Assembly: GCF_000307855.1 (NCBI RefSeq)
Contig: NZ_AJLR01000038.1
Span: 42,312-106,311 of the forward strand
Source of the DNA: Schinkia azotoformans LMG 9581
Lineage (GTDB): Bacteria > Bacillota > Bacilli > Bacillales > Bacillaceae_J
DNA: 64,000 bases
Reading direction: 5' to 3'
Shown here: positions 26,994 to 36,800 of the stretch, one piece after another
Layout: the number at the start of each line of letters is the position of its first letter
How positions within the stretch are numbered: the stretch's first letter is position 1
Made by a program: the position numbers and the translations under genes
The notes under the pieces: generated by a model
Seen by the model: the letters and a program-made list of their open reading frames with translations, nothing else
Told to the model about the DNA's origin: nothing
Databases searched by the model: none

Positions 26994-29003
26994 ATGACAA
27001 CTGTTTTAAACGTACTAATGAAGCATTTGAAAAAATGGAATGTAACACATATTTTTGGAATACCTGGCCGCCCTGTAGTGCCGCTCATTACAGAAATGGT
27101 TAAGCACGACATCACCTTTGTTTTGGCACGCCATGAAACTGGTGCGGGTTATGCTGCTGGAGGCTTTGCCTTACAAAAGAAAACGTTAGGAGTTGCATTC
27201 GCCACAGCGGGGCCTGGTGGAACAAACATGATTACGTCTGCCGGACAAGCAATGGCGCACAATGTACCCGTACTATTTTTAACAGGGCAAATTTCTGCGG
27301 GCAAAATCGGTAAATCGTATAGTCAGGACTCCTCTTCATTTGGAACAGATTTAGTTAAAATGCTCGAGCCTGTTACAAAATACAGTGCTAGAGTAGATCG
27401 AGGAGATTCGTTCGAAAACCATTTTAGACATGCGATTGAACGTGCCTTTACGGGCGTGAAAGGGCCTGTCCACCTTTCGATGCCACTTGATGTTTTACAG
27501 GAAAAAATCACATCTTTTGACATAGACCTACCTCAAGCACCCCAGACAATCGCAGCAAATATTGAAGAAGCATTCAATTTGATAAAAGAAGCCAAAAATC
27601 CGGTTTTCTTTTTAGGAAAAGGAATCCGCTCATCCGATAGTTACGAAGAAATTTTTGAAATCGCATCGAGGTTAAGTATTCCGGTCATAACGACAGGCGG
27701 AGGAAAAGGAACATTTCCAACCAACCACCCGCTTTCATTAGGAGTGTATGGCTTAGGAGGAACCGAAGAAGCCGATCAATTTTTACAATCTGGCATTGAT
27801 GTCATGATTGTCGCCGGTTCATCACTTAATGATATGGCTTTGGCAGGATTCCGCCCGGACTTTTATCCGGAAAAAATCATTCAGTTTGACCTTGATCCAA
27901 CATTTGTCGGCAAAACAATCCCAAGACCGACCCTATTTGTTCCGGGAGATTTGAAGGAAAATTTGAAAAAGATCCTATACCTGACATTGGAATTTGAAGT
28001 CACTGATCTTTGGAATGAAAGCGATGACAGTAGCCTGGGCCATTCGTGGGGACAAAGCTGGGGCTGGGGAAACCCAGACCATGCGGATAATCCGGGACAT
28101 AGGGATCTGGATTATAGGGGCGGGTTCTCTGGCTCACATTTTCCTAGTCAACATGACTCAAACCCAATCAACCCAGAACTAGAAAATGTTTCACCAGAAA
28201 ATATACCTACTATCCTAAAACGGTTAAAAGAAACCTACGGAGATTTATTTATTGCAGCCGAGCAAATTGGGGCTACTAATGAAGACATGTCTTCCTTCCA
28301 AAAGATATTTGAAGAACTGGAGACCGTCTCAAAACATGTAGCAGCAACACGCGAAGACTGGGCCGGAGTTCCCGCCCCCATAGCTCACCCCATGGCTCAA
28401 CAATGGGCTGAAGCCTCCATGCCCCAGCCTTATATCTCGTCGGTGTCAGCGGTCCATGAAATCCGTCGGAATTTACCTGAATTTTCAAAAGTTTTTGCAG
28501 ATGTTGGTAGTCATGCTTATTACGCTGTTAAACACTTTGATGTGTACCAGCCAAATACTTTTTTCTTTGATGACCGCTTTATAGCGATGGGAAACGGGAT
28601 TGGCTATGCGATTGGGGCAAAAATCGCGGAAGGCTCTCACAATCACAATCAGCCTATCGCTTGTATTACAGGGGACGGCTGCATGCTCATGCACGGTACA
28701 GAAGTAGCAACTGCAGTCGAACATCGCGCTCCGATTCTTTTCTTTGTTTTTAATAATAGTGGATTGGACATGGTGGAAACTGGCATGAAGCATTGGCAAA
28801 ACTGCCCCGGCCATGTTGTCTACAACAACCCAATAGATTTTGTTTATTTTGCAAAAGCATTAGGTTGCGAAGGCTTCAGATGTTTGAACAAAGAGGATAT
28901 TGCAAATGCAATTCAAAGGGGATTACAAAGTAAGGTACCAACCATCATTGAGATTATGGTTGACCCTGATGAAATCCCGCCTACTTTAAAACGAGATGAA
29001 TAA
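26994..29003 (+). CDS. ThDP-dependent acetolactate synthase-like enzyme with in-frame repeat insertions
   Basis: A 669-residue enzyme, longer than the ~550 usual for the family. The N-terminal ThDP domain contains the catalytic Glu in ARHETGAGYAAGGFA (near residue 46). The C-terminal domain has GDGCMLMHGTEVATAVEHRA ending in NN. Between the domains, about residues 340-395 (Trp/Gly/His-rich, LGHSWGQSWGWGNPDHA onward) and 455-480 (WAGVPAPIAHPMAQQWA) match no family sequence and are translated from GGGACA-family repeats at 28034-28138 and 28358-28400. The frame stays open, so the enzyme may tolerate these linker insertions. The ATG at 26994 is chosen as it starts homology; GAGGCG lies upstream. 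Substrate not known. Confidence 0.8.
   Translation: MTTVLNVLMKHLKKWNVTHIFGIPGRPVVPLITEMVKHDITFVLARHETGAGYAAGGFALQKKTLGVAFATAGPGGTNMITSAGQAMAHNVPVLFLTGQISAGKIGKSYSQDSSSFGTDLVKMLEPVTKYSARVDRGDSFENHFRHAIERAFTGVKGPVHLSMPLDVLQEKITSFDIDLPQAPQTIAANIEEAFNLIKEAKNPVFFLGKGIRSSDSYEEIFEIASRLSIPVITTGGGKGTFPTNHPLSLGVYGLGGTEEADQFLQSGIDVMIVAGSSLNDMALAGFRPDFYPEKIIQFDLDPTFVGKTIPRPTLFVPGDLKENLKKILYLTLEFEVTDLWNESDDSSLGHSWGQSWGWGNPDHADNPGHRDLDYRGGFSGSHFPSQHDSNPINPELENVSPENIPTILKRLKETYGDLFIAAEQIGATNEDMSSFQKIFEELETVSKHVAATREDWAGVPAPIAHPMAQQWAEASMPQPYISSVSAVHEIRRNLPEFSKVFADVGSHAYYAVKHFDVYQPNTFFFDDRFIAMGNGIGYAIGAKIAEGSHNHNQPIACITGDGCMLMHGTEVATAVEHRAPILFFVFNNSGLDMVETGMKHWQNCPGHVVYNNPIDFVYFAKALGCEGFRCLNKEDIANAIQRGLQSKVPTIIEIMVDPDEIPPTLKRDE
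28034..28138 (-). repeat. Dispersed repeat inside a coding sequence (1)
   Basis: GGGACATAGGGATCTGG and GGGGCGGGTTCTCTGGCTCA, minus-type repeat sequence, lie within the ThDP enzyme gene. They are read through in frame as a Gly/Trp/His-rich linker. Confidence 0.8.
28358..28400 (+). repeat. Dispersed repeat inside a coding sequence (2)
   Basis: GGGCCGGAGTTCCCGCCCCC followed by TAGCTCA and CATGGCTCA, read in frame as an Ala/Pro-rich segment of the ThDP enzyme. Confidence 0.8.
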
Positions 29004-29119
29004 ATGGCTGCACTATATTATTGAAAAAAAAGACAAATCAGTGAGCAGCCACTATCGAATTTTTTACAAAAATAATAACTACATAGTAAAAATTATTAGG
29101 TTGCTAGGAGGAGAAAAAA

Positions 29120-29482
29120 ATGTCCAAACGTAAAGAAATTGGATTAGAAAACTTGCGAGGGATTTCAGGGAAGGTCGGAGTTGAAGCAGTCGAAAAATTA
29201 AGAGGGACCTCTCCGGAGTTGTCTGACTTTATCACCGAATTCGCCTTTGGCGATATCTATTCATTGCCGGCACTAACAAAAAGGGACAAAGTGCTCATTA
29301 CACTCTCCTCCATCATAACGCAGGGTGACGTGGGAGCACTAAAGGTACACCTCCACTCTGCCCGAAACATCGGATTAACAAATGAAGAAATAAAAAATGT
29401 GATCCTGCATTGTATCCCGTACGTTGGTTTTCCGAAAGTGATCAGTGCGATGCAGGTGTTTGAGGGTATTTTGAAGGATTGA
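29120..29482 (+). CDS. Carboxymuconolactone decarboxylase family protein
   Basis: A 120-residue AhpD-like all-helical protein of the CMD family. The pattern FITEFAFGDIYSLPALTKRDK, then ITLSSIITQGDVGALKVHLH and GLTNEEIKNVILHCIPYVGF, is typical of small CMD proteins. The CxxC pair of AhpD is absent, so peroxidase-type activity is not implied. TAGGAGGAG precedes the ATG. It follows the ThDP enzyme on the same strand after 116 bases and may be part of the same pathway, but the substrate is unknown. Confidence 0.82.
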   Translation: MSKRKEIGLENLRGISGKVGVEAVEKLRGTSPELSDFITEFAFGDIYSLPALTKRDKVLITLSSIITQGDVGALKVHLHSARNIGLTNEEIKNVILHCIPYVGFPKVISAMQVFEGILKD

Positions 29483-29487
29483 GTTTG

Positions 29488-29574
29488 GCTGGGGCATGGG
29501 ATCTGACCACGGTTGGGGACACGGAGGCGGGTTCTCTGTCCCAGTTGAGCCACAGTTCCCGCCCCCGCGTCCCA
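29488..29574. repeat. Inverted dispersed repeat pair downstream of RAYT gene
   Basis: A minus copy (GGGGACACGGAGGCGGGTTC...CTGTCCCA) and a plus copy (GAGCCACAGTTCCCGCCCCC then GCGTCCCA) form a head-to-head pair 22 bases from the 3' end of the RAYT gene. Confidence 0.85.
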
Positions 29575-29596
29575 GTTCAAGCGCACCAAAGCCTTA

Positions 29597-30358
29597 TTAC
29601 TGAATGCGGGCTATCACACTTCTTGAAATACCCGTAATTCTTGATAGCTGCCTTACTGTAATTCCCTCCATTTTTTTCAATACCAACAAAACATCGTTTC
29701 GCTCCTTTTTGTCCATTTGCTGGATCATAGCTATATTTTCAATTCCCATTTGATTTAGGATATTGATTACTTCACTATCCGTTTTTTTAACTATGTCAAA
29801 ATCGTCCAGAAATTCATCCTCATTTGTTTCTTCCATAAAATCTTTGAACTTTTGGACTGTATCGGTTTTTTCTTTAGAAAATTGTTTCAGCACAGGTTCG
29901 GTATCTATCATGTCCCCGGTGCTGAAAAACTCATGGATGCTTGTCCACTTATTTTCAAAAACATCGCTTGCTATTCCTGCCTTTAGCGGGTTTTGATGTA
30001 TATACCTAATGACCCTCATGAAATAGTCATTCGTTTCTACATTTTCGCTCCTAAACCGTCCCTGGAAAAGAGAACCACAACGCTGATATTTGAAATTAAA
30101 CCATAGGGCATAACTAGCACTGATTCTTTTTACAATATCTGAAATCCCCTCTTCAGTTTCCTTCAAAAGTAAATGCACATGATTATCCATCAAACAATAA
30201 CTGAAAAGTTGAAAGTTACTAATTTCTTTAATTTTTTTTAGCACCTCTATAAACTTACGCTTATCAGCATCTCCCTCAAAAATAATTTGTTTATTAATTC
30301 CGCGCAACATCACATGATAAGTTCCAGTATTGCTTTTTGTCCTTGGCTTTTTTGCCAT
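29597..30358 (-). CDS. RAYT-type (REP-associated) Y1 transposase
   Basis: A 253-residue single-tyrosine HUH nuclease of the IS200/REP-associated family (Y1_Tnp). The HUH motif lies in CLMDNHVHLLLKE (H60-V-H62). The catalytic tyrosine is most likely Y119 in RYIHQNPLKA. The C-terminal ~100 residues form an added helical domain ending in a helix-turn-helix (GITVRQLSRITGISRSVIAR). RAYTs are domesticated single-copy transposases in other bacteria that act on flanking REP palindromes. No IS200 ends are visible here; instead copies of the window's palindromic repeat flank it on both sides. It appears complete and expressed from its own promoter. Confidence 0.88.
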   Translation of the reverse strand: MAKKPRTKSNTGTYHVMLRGINKQIIFEGDADKRKFIEVLKKIKEISNFQLFSYCLMDNHVHLLLKETEEGISDIVKRISASYALWFNFKYQRCGSLFQGRFRSENVETNDYFMRVIRYIHQNPLKAGIASDVFENKWTSIHEFFSTGDMIDTEPVLKQFSKEKTDTVQKFKDFMEETNEDEFLDDFDIVKKTDSEVINILNQMGIENIAMIQQMDKKERNDVLLVLKKMEGITVRQLSRITGISRSVIARIQ

Positions 30359-30795
30359 GTTAAAATCACCTCTTGGAATTAGTAACCTGTCCTTTACCCC
30401 CCAAAAGCCTATATACTGTTTTTGTCTTTTGTCTTTGTTATGAAAAAATTTAAAAGTCGTAGAAAAATAAAATAAACGAGGCTGTATCTTTTGAAGTTAT
30501 TTACTAGAAGCATCCACTAGAAGTAACGTTTAAGGAATCGGATAAAAAAATTTTGCGTCCGCGAACTTGTGTATGAAGCCATTCCTATATTTTTTCCACT
30601 TTACTAACACTAACCCCCTTCTACATTTAATAAACCCAGTTTGGCACAAAATTAAATTCGGAGCAAACTTGAGATTTTCAATTTTCAAGGTAGTTTGGGC
30701 TGAAATTTTTAAAATTCACTAGAGAAAATTGAAATTTGGTTAGGAGTTTTGAGGAAATTTTCAATTTTATATAATTTTTGGGGATATAGGGCGGT
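30359..30795. other. AT-rich upstream region of RAYT gene
   Basis: A gap of over 430 bases without a gene. At 30670-30770 three related segments occur, TTTTCAATTTTC, GAGAAAATTGAAAT (its inverse) and GAAATTTTCAATTTTA, able to form alternative AT hairpins. No other feature seen. Confidence 0.5.
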
Positions 30796-30857
30796 TTGGG
30801 ACATGGGGGCGGGAACTCCGGCTTAACTGGGACAGAGAACCCGACCCTGTGGCTCAT
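30796..30857. repeat. Inverted dispersed repeat pair upstream of RAYT gene
   Basis: A minus copy (GGGACATGGGGGCGGGAACT...GGCTTA) faces a plus copy (GGGACAGAGAACCCGACCCT, GTGGCTCA). With the pair at 29488-29574 it brackets the RAYT gene. Confidence 0.85.
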
Positions 30858-30865
30858 CATAGGAT

Positions 30866-30885
30866 TTAAATAAACGTTTAATTAA
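30866..30885. repeat. 20-bp palindromic motif flanking ung (copy 1)
   Basis: TTAAATAAACGTTTAATTAA, nearly palindromic around AAACGTTT, overlaps the ung stop codon. It matches 19 of 20 bases with a second copy upstream of ung. Confidence 0.7.
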
Positions 30886-31559
30886 GACAGGTTTCTAATC
30901 TGCCAATCTATTTCCCCGCTTCCGATCTCTCGCAGAAAAGCATTGGCACGTGAAAACGGGCGGCTACCGAAGAATCCGCGATTTGCCGAAAATGGACTTG
31001 GATGCGGCGATTTTATTATAAAATGCCTTGATGAAGTAATCAGCTGCTGCTTTTGTTGTGCATAGGCACCCCACAAAATAAATACAACTGGTTTCCCACG
31101 TTGATTTAAGGTTTCTATAACTTTGTCAGTGAACATTTCCCAGCCTAGAGCCTTATGCGAATTTGGAATACCTGCCCGTACGGTTAAAACGGCGTTTAGC
31201 AACAACACTCCCTGCTTCGTCCAATCCACTAAATAGCCATGGTTAGGAATATAACACCCTACATCACTCTGCAGCTCTTTATAGATGTTTTGCAACGACG
31301 GTGGAATTTTCACTCCCGGTTTCACCGAAAAGCTTAATCCATGAGCCTGCCCAGGTCCGTGATACGGATCCTGGCCTATGATCACGACTTTTGTATCTTC
31401 AAAAGAGGTAAAGTGCAAAGCATTGTAAATATCATATTGATCAGGATAAATCACCTGCGTCTGGTATTCTTCCCGCAAAATTGTTCGCAGTCGTTGATAA
31501 TAAGGCTTTGCGAATTCCCCTTCAAGCAATGGAGCCCAATCATTTTTTAAAATTGCCAT
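30882..31559 (-). CDS. ung: Uracil-DNA glycosylase
   Basis: A 225-residue family-1 uracil-DNA glycosylase that removes uracil from DNA to start base-excision repair. Catalytic motif [18 protein letters not shown] lies at residues 62-79, with the general base Asp in GQDPYHG. The uracil-binding [12 protein letters not shown] and the DNA-intercalation loop [13 protein letters not shown] are intact. Length and ends fit the family exactly. Bordered by two copies of a 20-bp AT palindrome and, outside these, by dispersed-repeat clusters. Confidence 0.97.
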   Translation of the reverse strand: MAILKNDWAPLLEGEFAKPYYQRLRTILREEYQTQVIYPDQYDIYNALHFTSFEDTKVVIIGQDPYHGPGQAHGLSFSVKPGVKIPPSLQNIYKELQSDVGCYIPNHGYLVDWTKQGVLLLNAVLTVRAGIPNSHKALGWEMFTDKVIETLNQRGKPVVFILWGAYAQQKQQLITSSRHFIIKSPHPSPFSANRGFFGSRPFSRANAFLREIGSGEIDWQIRNLS

Positions 31560-31639
31560 CTAATAACACTCACTTCCACTAGTACTCAATCATTCTCATT
31601 ATAAAACAATCACAAAAAATCGTGGACCAAATTTACAAA

Positions 31640-31659
31640 TTAAATGAACGTTTAATTAA
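31640..31659. repeat. 20-bp palindromic motif flanking ung (copy 2)
   Basis: TTAAATGAACGTTTAATTAA, one mismatch from the copy at 30866, about 80 bases upstream of the ung start. Confidence 0.7.
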
Positions 31660-31677
31660 AAATTGGGATGCAGGTAC

Positions 31678-31792
31678 TGGGACACAGTTCCCGACCCCGC
31701 GGTCCAGGCCGACCCCTTGGACCATGACATAGGGGCGGGTTCGTTGGCTCGTTTCTTGGATAGGACAGCGGGCTAAACCTGTCCCCATGTCC
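31678..31792. repeat. Dispersed repeat cluster overlapping vanZ 3' end
   Basis: A plus copy (GGGACACAGTTCCCGACCCC, GCGGTCCA) is followed by minus pieces (ATAGGGGCGGGTTCGTTGG). The cluster runs into the last codons of the vanZ gene. Confidence 0.8.
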
Positions 31793-32279
31793 AAGTTTTC
31801 CCCTCCCTCGTTTTAGCAATAATCATATATAACCCTATACCAACAATTGCTCCTGAACTATCTATTAGAATATCCTTCACCTGTCCCCCTCTGCCAGGTA
31901 CAAACAACTGATGAACTTCATCACCAATAGCGTAAAGAACACAAATCCCAAATGCCATGGCCAATGTAGCAACCCCACTTATTGTACTTCCGTTCACCCT
32001 ACTTCTTCTTATTGCATTCAGCACTAATATGCCAAGCGTTAAATATGCAAAAAAATGAGCGTTTTTACGGACAAAATGGTTTATGGTATCCATATTAAAG
32101 TCTTTTTCTGGAGTAACTTTTTCGACGGTCTCAACGATAACCTTTGTTACCCCTTTGCTTAGATTGTTTGATTGCTCCGCTTCTTGAGAAGATAAATAAA
32201 AAATGAGCAGCATCCAAAACAAAACTGCTGCCCATGAAATAATTATCATTATGATTTTACTGTTTGTTACTATAGACAT
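31773..32279 (-). CDS. VanZ family membrane protein
   Basis: About 168 residues with four membrane helices and the VanZ-like pattern (SSQEAEQSN after helix 1, FVRKNAHFFAYLTLGIL, and GDEVHQLFVPGRGGQVKDIL). VanZ relatives can affect teicoplanin or lysozyme-type resistance, but most are uncharacterised. The ATG at 32279 is preferred over one seven codons upstream because GAAAGGAAG precedes it. The final residues (GKTWTWGQV) come from repeat DNA, so the C-terminus was probably altered by a repeat. Confidence 0.8.
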   Translation of the reverse strand: MSIVTNSKIIMIIISWAAVLFWMLLIFYLSSQEAEQSNNLSKGVTKVIVETVEKVTPEKDFNMDTINHFVRKNAHFFAYLTLGILVLNAIRRSRVNGSTISGVATLAMAFGICVLYAIGDEVHQLFVPGRGGQVKDILIDSSGAIVGIGLYMIIAKTREGKTWTWGQV

Positions 32280-32415
32280 AAATTTTCTTCCTTTCTTCAT
32301 AAGCGTTCTTTACGAGAACCAATATATTGGATATCCATGATCTACAATATAACCAGGAGGATTTTCACTACTTCTAGTTTATGATAATTATTAATAGAAG
32401 CAACACAAATTGTAT

Positions 32416-32443
32416 TTGCATATAGCAAACATTCTGCTAAAAT
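32416..32443 (+). promoter_or_regulatory. Putative SigA-type promoter of SLH gene
   Basis: TTGCAT and TAAAAT are separated by 16 bases, about 80 bases upstream of the SLH protein start. Confidence 0.5.
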
Positions 32444-32522
32444 TGAAAAAGATGTAAAAAGAATTAGTCATTTCGGATTGCACCTATCAAATTAATAAAC
32501 TATCATTCTAGGAGGTATTCAA

Positions 32523-33635
32523 TTGTATAAAAAGAATTTTAAAAAGGAATTGCTCACAGCCATTTCCTCTGCATTCTTAATAACAGCCGCAGTAACACCA
32601 ATCACCGCAGAACACTCCCATGCCGCTACTACATTTAAAGACATCTCGACTGGCGTTTTCTATGAAAAAGCGGTATATTCTCTTTCTGATAAAGGTGTCA
32701 TTGGTGGTTATAGCGATGGTACATTCAAGCCGGACAAAGCAGTTACGAGAGCAGAAGCAGCGAAAATGATAGCGTTTGATTTAGGTCTTGGAAAACCGGT
32801 TGGAACATCAGCAAATTTTTCTGATGTCAAAAAAGAGGACTGGTTCTATGAGCCAGTAACTGCACTTACGCAAGCAGGTGGGATTAGTGGTTACGAAGAC
32901 GGAACATTCAAGCCAAACAAAACGATTACGAGAGCCGAAATGGCTAGCATGCTCGTTAAGGCCTTTTCAATAGAAGAAAAGCCCGGTGCGCAAAAAGCCA
33001 AATTTACCGATGTAAATCCAGCTAGTTGGTATGCAAAAGCTGTACAAACATTATATGGTAACAACATCACTTCAGGAAGATCAGCAAGTCAATTTGCACC
33101 AAATGATCCAGTCACCCGCGGTGAAATTGCTGCTTTTATCCAAAAAGTAAATGATGGAAAAAGCAGCCAAGCTAAAGATCAAACAACTGGAAACACTGAA
33201 ACGACAAACGTTAACAATACTGAAAAACCGAGTGAAGGCAGTTCTACGACAATAGAAACACCAGGTACACCAGCTAGCGGCGGTGGAGGTGGCGGTCCCG
33301 TTACGAATCCAACACCAACTCCAACTCCGACTCCAACTGCCGAAAGCATTCTATCTAAATATGAGAATCAATTGAGCAGTTTAAAAACACAAGCAGAAGC
33401 TGAGTTTAGCAAACTGAAATCGGATTTTTTAAATGATCAACTTAGCTTTTCAGAAGCACTCAACCAAGGAGAATCTTTATATAAGTACTATGAGGGTGAG
33501 TTCAATGCCAAATATGAAAATGCGAAAAACGAATTAGCACAAAATGGTTATTCCGAAAGTAAAGCAGATTACTTCCAAGAGGAATTTAATAATTTGCTAG
33601 GAAAGTACTCTGAATACACCAAATTTCTAAACTAA
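32523..33635 (+). CDS. SLH-domain surface protein, 370 aa
   Basis: Secreted protein with a signal peptide (to about residue 35, HSHAA), three SLH domains (about 36-215; GYSDGTFKPDKAVTRAEAAK, GYEDGTFKPNKTITRAEMAS, FAPNDPVTRGEIAA), then a Thr/Ser/Gly/Pro-rich wall-spanning linker with a GGGGG run and a (TP)n run. The last ~95 residues form a charged coiled-coil helix. The TTG start lies seven bases after AGGAGG. It is the first of two SLH genes in tandem, separated by a terminator and a new promoter region. Function of the helical end is unknown. Confidence 0.88.
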   Translation: MYKKNFKKELLTAISSAFLITAAVTPITAEHSHAATTFKDISTGVFYEKAVYSLSDKGVIGGYSDGTFKPDKAVTRAEAAKMIAFDLGLGKPVGTSANFSDVKKEDWFYEPVTALTQAGGISGYEDGTFKPNKTITRAEMASMLVKAFSIEEKPGAQKAKFTDVNPASWYAKAVQTLYGNNITSGRSASQFAPNDPVTRGEIAAFIQKVNDGKSSQAKDQTTGNTETTNVNNTEKPSEGSSTTIETPGTPASGGGGGGPVTNPTPTPTPTPTAESILSKYENQLSSLKTQAEAEFSKLKSDFLNDQLSFSEALNQGESLYKYYEGEFNAKYENAKNELAQNGYSESKADYFQEEFNNLLGKYSEYTKFLN

Positions 33636-33655
33636 AATTCTAGATTTAACAACAA

Positions 33656-33694
33656 GAAGAGGTCATGACAATCATCAAAACTGTCATGACCTTT
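33656..33694 (+). terminator. Rho-independent terminator
   Basis: AGGTCATGACA pairs with TGTCATGACCT around an 11-base loop, followed by TTTACT, between the two SLH genes. Confidence 0.8.
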
Positions 33695-33847
33695 ACTAAA
33701 TAACTACTAAAATGGGAAAACATGTTGAATGCTCTATTATTTTAAAAGAAAACTATGTTATAATTCCAAAAGAAGTAAATTTATACTAGTACAATAGTTT
33801 AGTAACCAGTGTAACAAACAAAAATATAGAAGGAGTGGTTATTTGAT

Positions 33848-36800
33848 ATGAAAAAGAAAGCTACTAGAAGGTTAAATTCTCAGAAACTCATTGCTTCAAC
33901 CGTTTCTGCAGCAGTTGTAATTTCTCCACTTGGTGGAAGCTTTACTGCAGATGCAGCTGTAAAGTCTTTCAAAGATGTATCCAAGGATGCTTATTACTAT
34001 AAAGCAGTCCAAGACTTAGTAGAAAAAGGCGTTATTGACGGTTATCCGGATGGTACATTCAAGCCGAATAATGCTGTTACACGCGCTGAATTTTCAGCAC
34101 TTTTAACAAAAATTCTAGATTTGAATACAGATTCTGTTAATAATCCAAACTTCAAAGACGTACATACAAATGCTTGGTACTACAACTCTGTTGCTGCCCT
34201 AGCAAACCAAGGGTTAGTTGGCGGTTATGAAGATGGCACTTTCCAGCCAAATAAACAGATTACCCGTGCTGAAATTGCAGCACTACTTACAAGGGTGTGC
34301 AATCTTTCAGCAGATGGTCAAGCTACATTACCATTCGCTGATGTCCCTGCTAATTCATGGTACAAAGAAGTAGTTACTGCCCTTTATCAATCTAAATTAG
34401 TGAGTGGAAAAACTAACACAACATTTGCACCAAATGATCATGCAACTCGTGCCGAAGCAACAGTATTCTTACACCGTGCAGATAGTCAAGGGCTCCTCCC
34501 TGCGTTGGCTTCAGCTAGTATCAATGCCGTAACAAATGAAGCTGTGACAATTGGCGGTGTATCATACAAAATTGCAGATAATCTTAAAGGGATTTTTAAT
34601 ACAGCAAATAGTAGCATCTTAAAAGATGGCAAAATCAGCTTTGTATCTTCAAACCAAACGATTACAAAGATTACTTCTTTAGAACTAACAGCTAGCGGAC
34701 AAGCTGTAGGTGCTGATGAAGTAGAATTCAGCAAGAACGTTGTTTTAGACGGAGGCAATAATACGATTGATGGCAATGTAAAAGTTGCAGGAAACTATGT
34801 TTCTATTAAAAATGTAAAAATTGCCGGAGATTTCGAGATTGGGAAAGAGCTGCAAAACGATTTTTACTCAGAAAATATTAGCGTTTCAGGAAAAACTACT
34901 ATCAATGGTGGCGACAACAACACTGTTGTATTTACTGACGCTGCATTAAATGCTGTTGAAGTGAATAAACAAGATGTCAATGTTGCAGCAAAAGGCAAAA
35001 CAACGATTAAAGAAGTTGTTGTAACTAAGAATGCAACGATCACTGGAGATGATAGTGCTGTCATTTCGAAAGTAACAGTAAATGATGGTGTTGAAAAACT
35101 TGACCTTAAAGTGAAGGTCGATAACGCAGTCGTTGACACAACAAAAGAAATGTCACTATACGGTAAGAAAATTGGAACACTAGAATTAGTGAAATCCACG
35201 AAAATAACACTTGTAAAAGGGACAAAAGTTGAAAATCTTATTCTCCCTGCTGATGTAGCAGCAAAAGACATTATTAAAAACTATAACGATGTAAAAAAAG
35301 ACATCGCAAAAATTAATGGCAAGAATAACCCTGATGCTACAACAGGTGGTGGTGGCGGCGGTGGTGGCGGCGGTTCAGTCACTACACCGGATGATATTAA
35401 TAGCGGTAAAACGATTAATGGTAACTACACAATTGATATTGATAAAGAATCTGCTTTGACTTTTGGGCCTGCATCCGGCACAACAACGATTACAGGGGAT
35501 TTAACAATCAAAGGTGATGCAGAGGAGATTATTACTCTTCGCAACATCATTGTTAAAGGCACTTTAACAGTAAATATACCAAAAGGAACTGTTAAATTAG
35601 CGGATAGTGTAACAGTAAGCAAAACGGATTTAAAAGATGTTAAATTTGGTACTTTCTCAAGTGAAGCAACCCATACTGGGACTATTGATGTACAAGACGA
35701 TGATGCCGTAATTGAACTTAATGGTGCAGCTAGTAATGCAAACGTTGATATTTCCGGTGGTGGAACAATCCAGCTTAAAGGAACGTTCAAAGGGAATATA
35801 ACAGTTAATAAAGCTGTGAATCTAAGCCTTGCTGAAGGGGCTACCCTTTCAAATATTGCTATTCAAGCAGCAGGCGTCGAACTTACAATTCCAACTGGCG
35901 CTTCTATTGGCCATCTTAAAGTTGAAGCAGCTGATTTAAAACTTGGCGGTTCAGGTGTTGCCGATATCCTTGATAAAATTGAAGTCATTGGCGACTATCA
36001 AGTGGCTGTCGACGAAAGCCAAATACCAGAGGAGAAAAAAGATCTACTCCTTGTGTTTAATGCCCTAAACGCTCTTACTTGGAATGATATCAAAGGAGAT
36101 AATGGTGCATTAACTGAAAAAATCGGTAACAAAAAATCATTAAACTTAATCCCAACAATTGATGGCTTTGACGGTGTTAACGTCAAGTGGGAATCTGATG
36201 CTATCGATACAACTACTGGTAAAATTACAAAAGATGGCTATGAAGGCCCGATTACATTAACAGCTACATTATCAAAAGGGGATTATAAATTAACAAAACA
36301 ATATATCATTAATCTTGATACAGTAGCACCAGTTGTTGGCGAAATTCAGCATATCGAAAAACATGAAACAAGCGCGAAATTCAAAGCATCTTCAAACGAA
36401 ACTGGTAAGCTTTATTACCTTGTTAAAGAGGGCACCGTTGCACCAACTATTGACGAGATAACAGGAGAAGACGGAAAATCGGTTGCTGTTACTGCGAATG
36501 AAGATACAACGTTTGAAGTTACCAATTTAGAACCTGGAACAGCCTATACAATCTATGTCGCTGCTGAAGATGAACTAGGAAATATTGGAGCTACACCAAA
36601 GGCATTGTCGTTTAAAACTTATGCTGTTGGTCAAGGTCCAAAAATCTCAAGCATTTCCTTCGGCGATGTGATTACGAAAATTGACGGAGACAACACATTT
36701 GAGGCTGACTTAAGAAAAGTAACAAGCAACACCGTATTTTCAGCAACGGTGAAAGTAACACAAACTAGTAACCTACAGCTTTCTATAGAAAACCTTGGTA

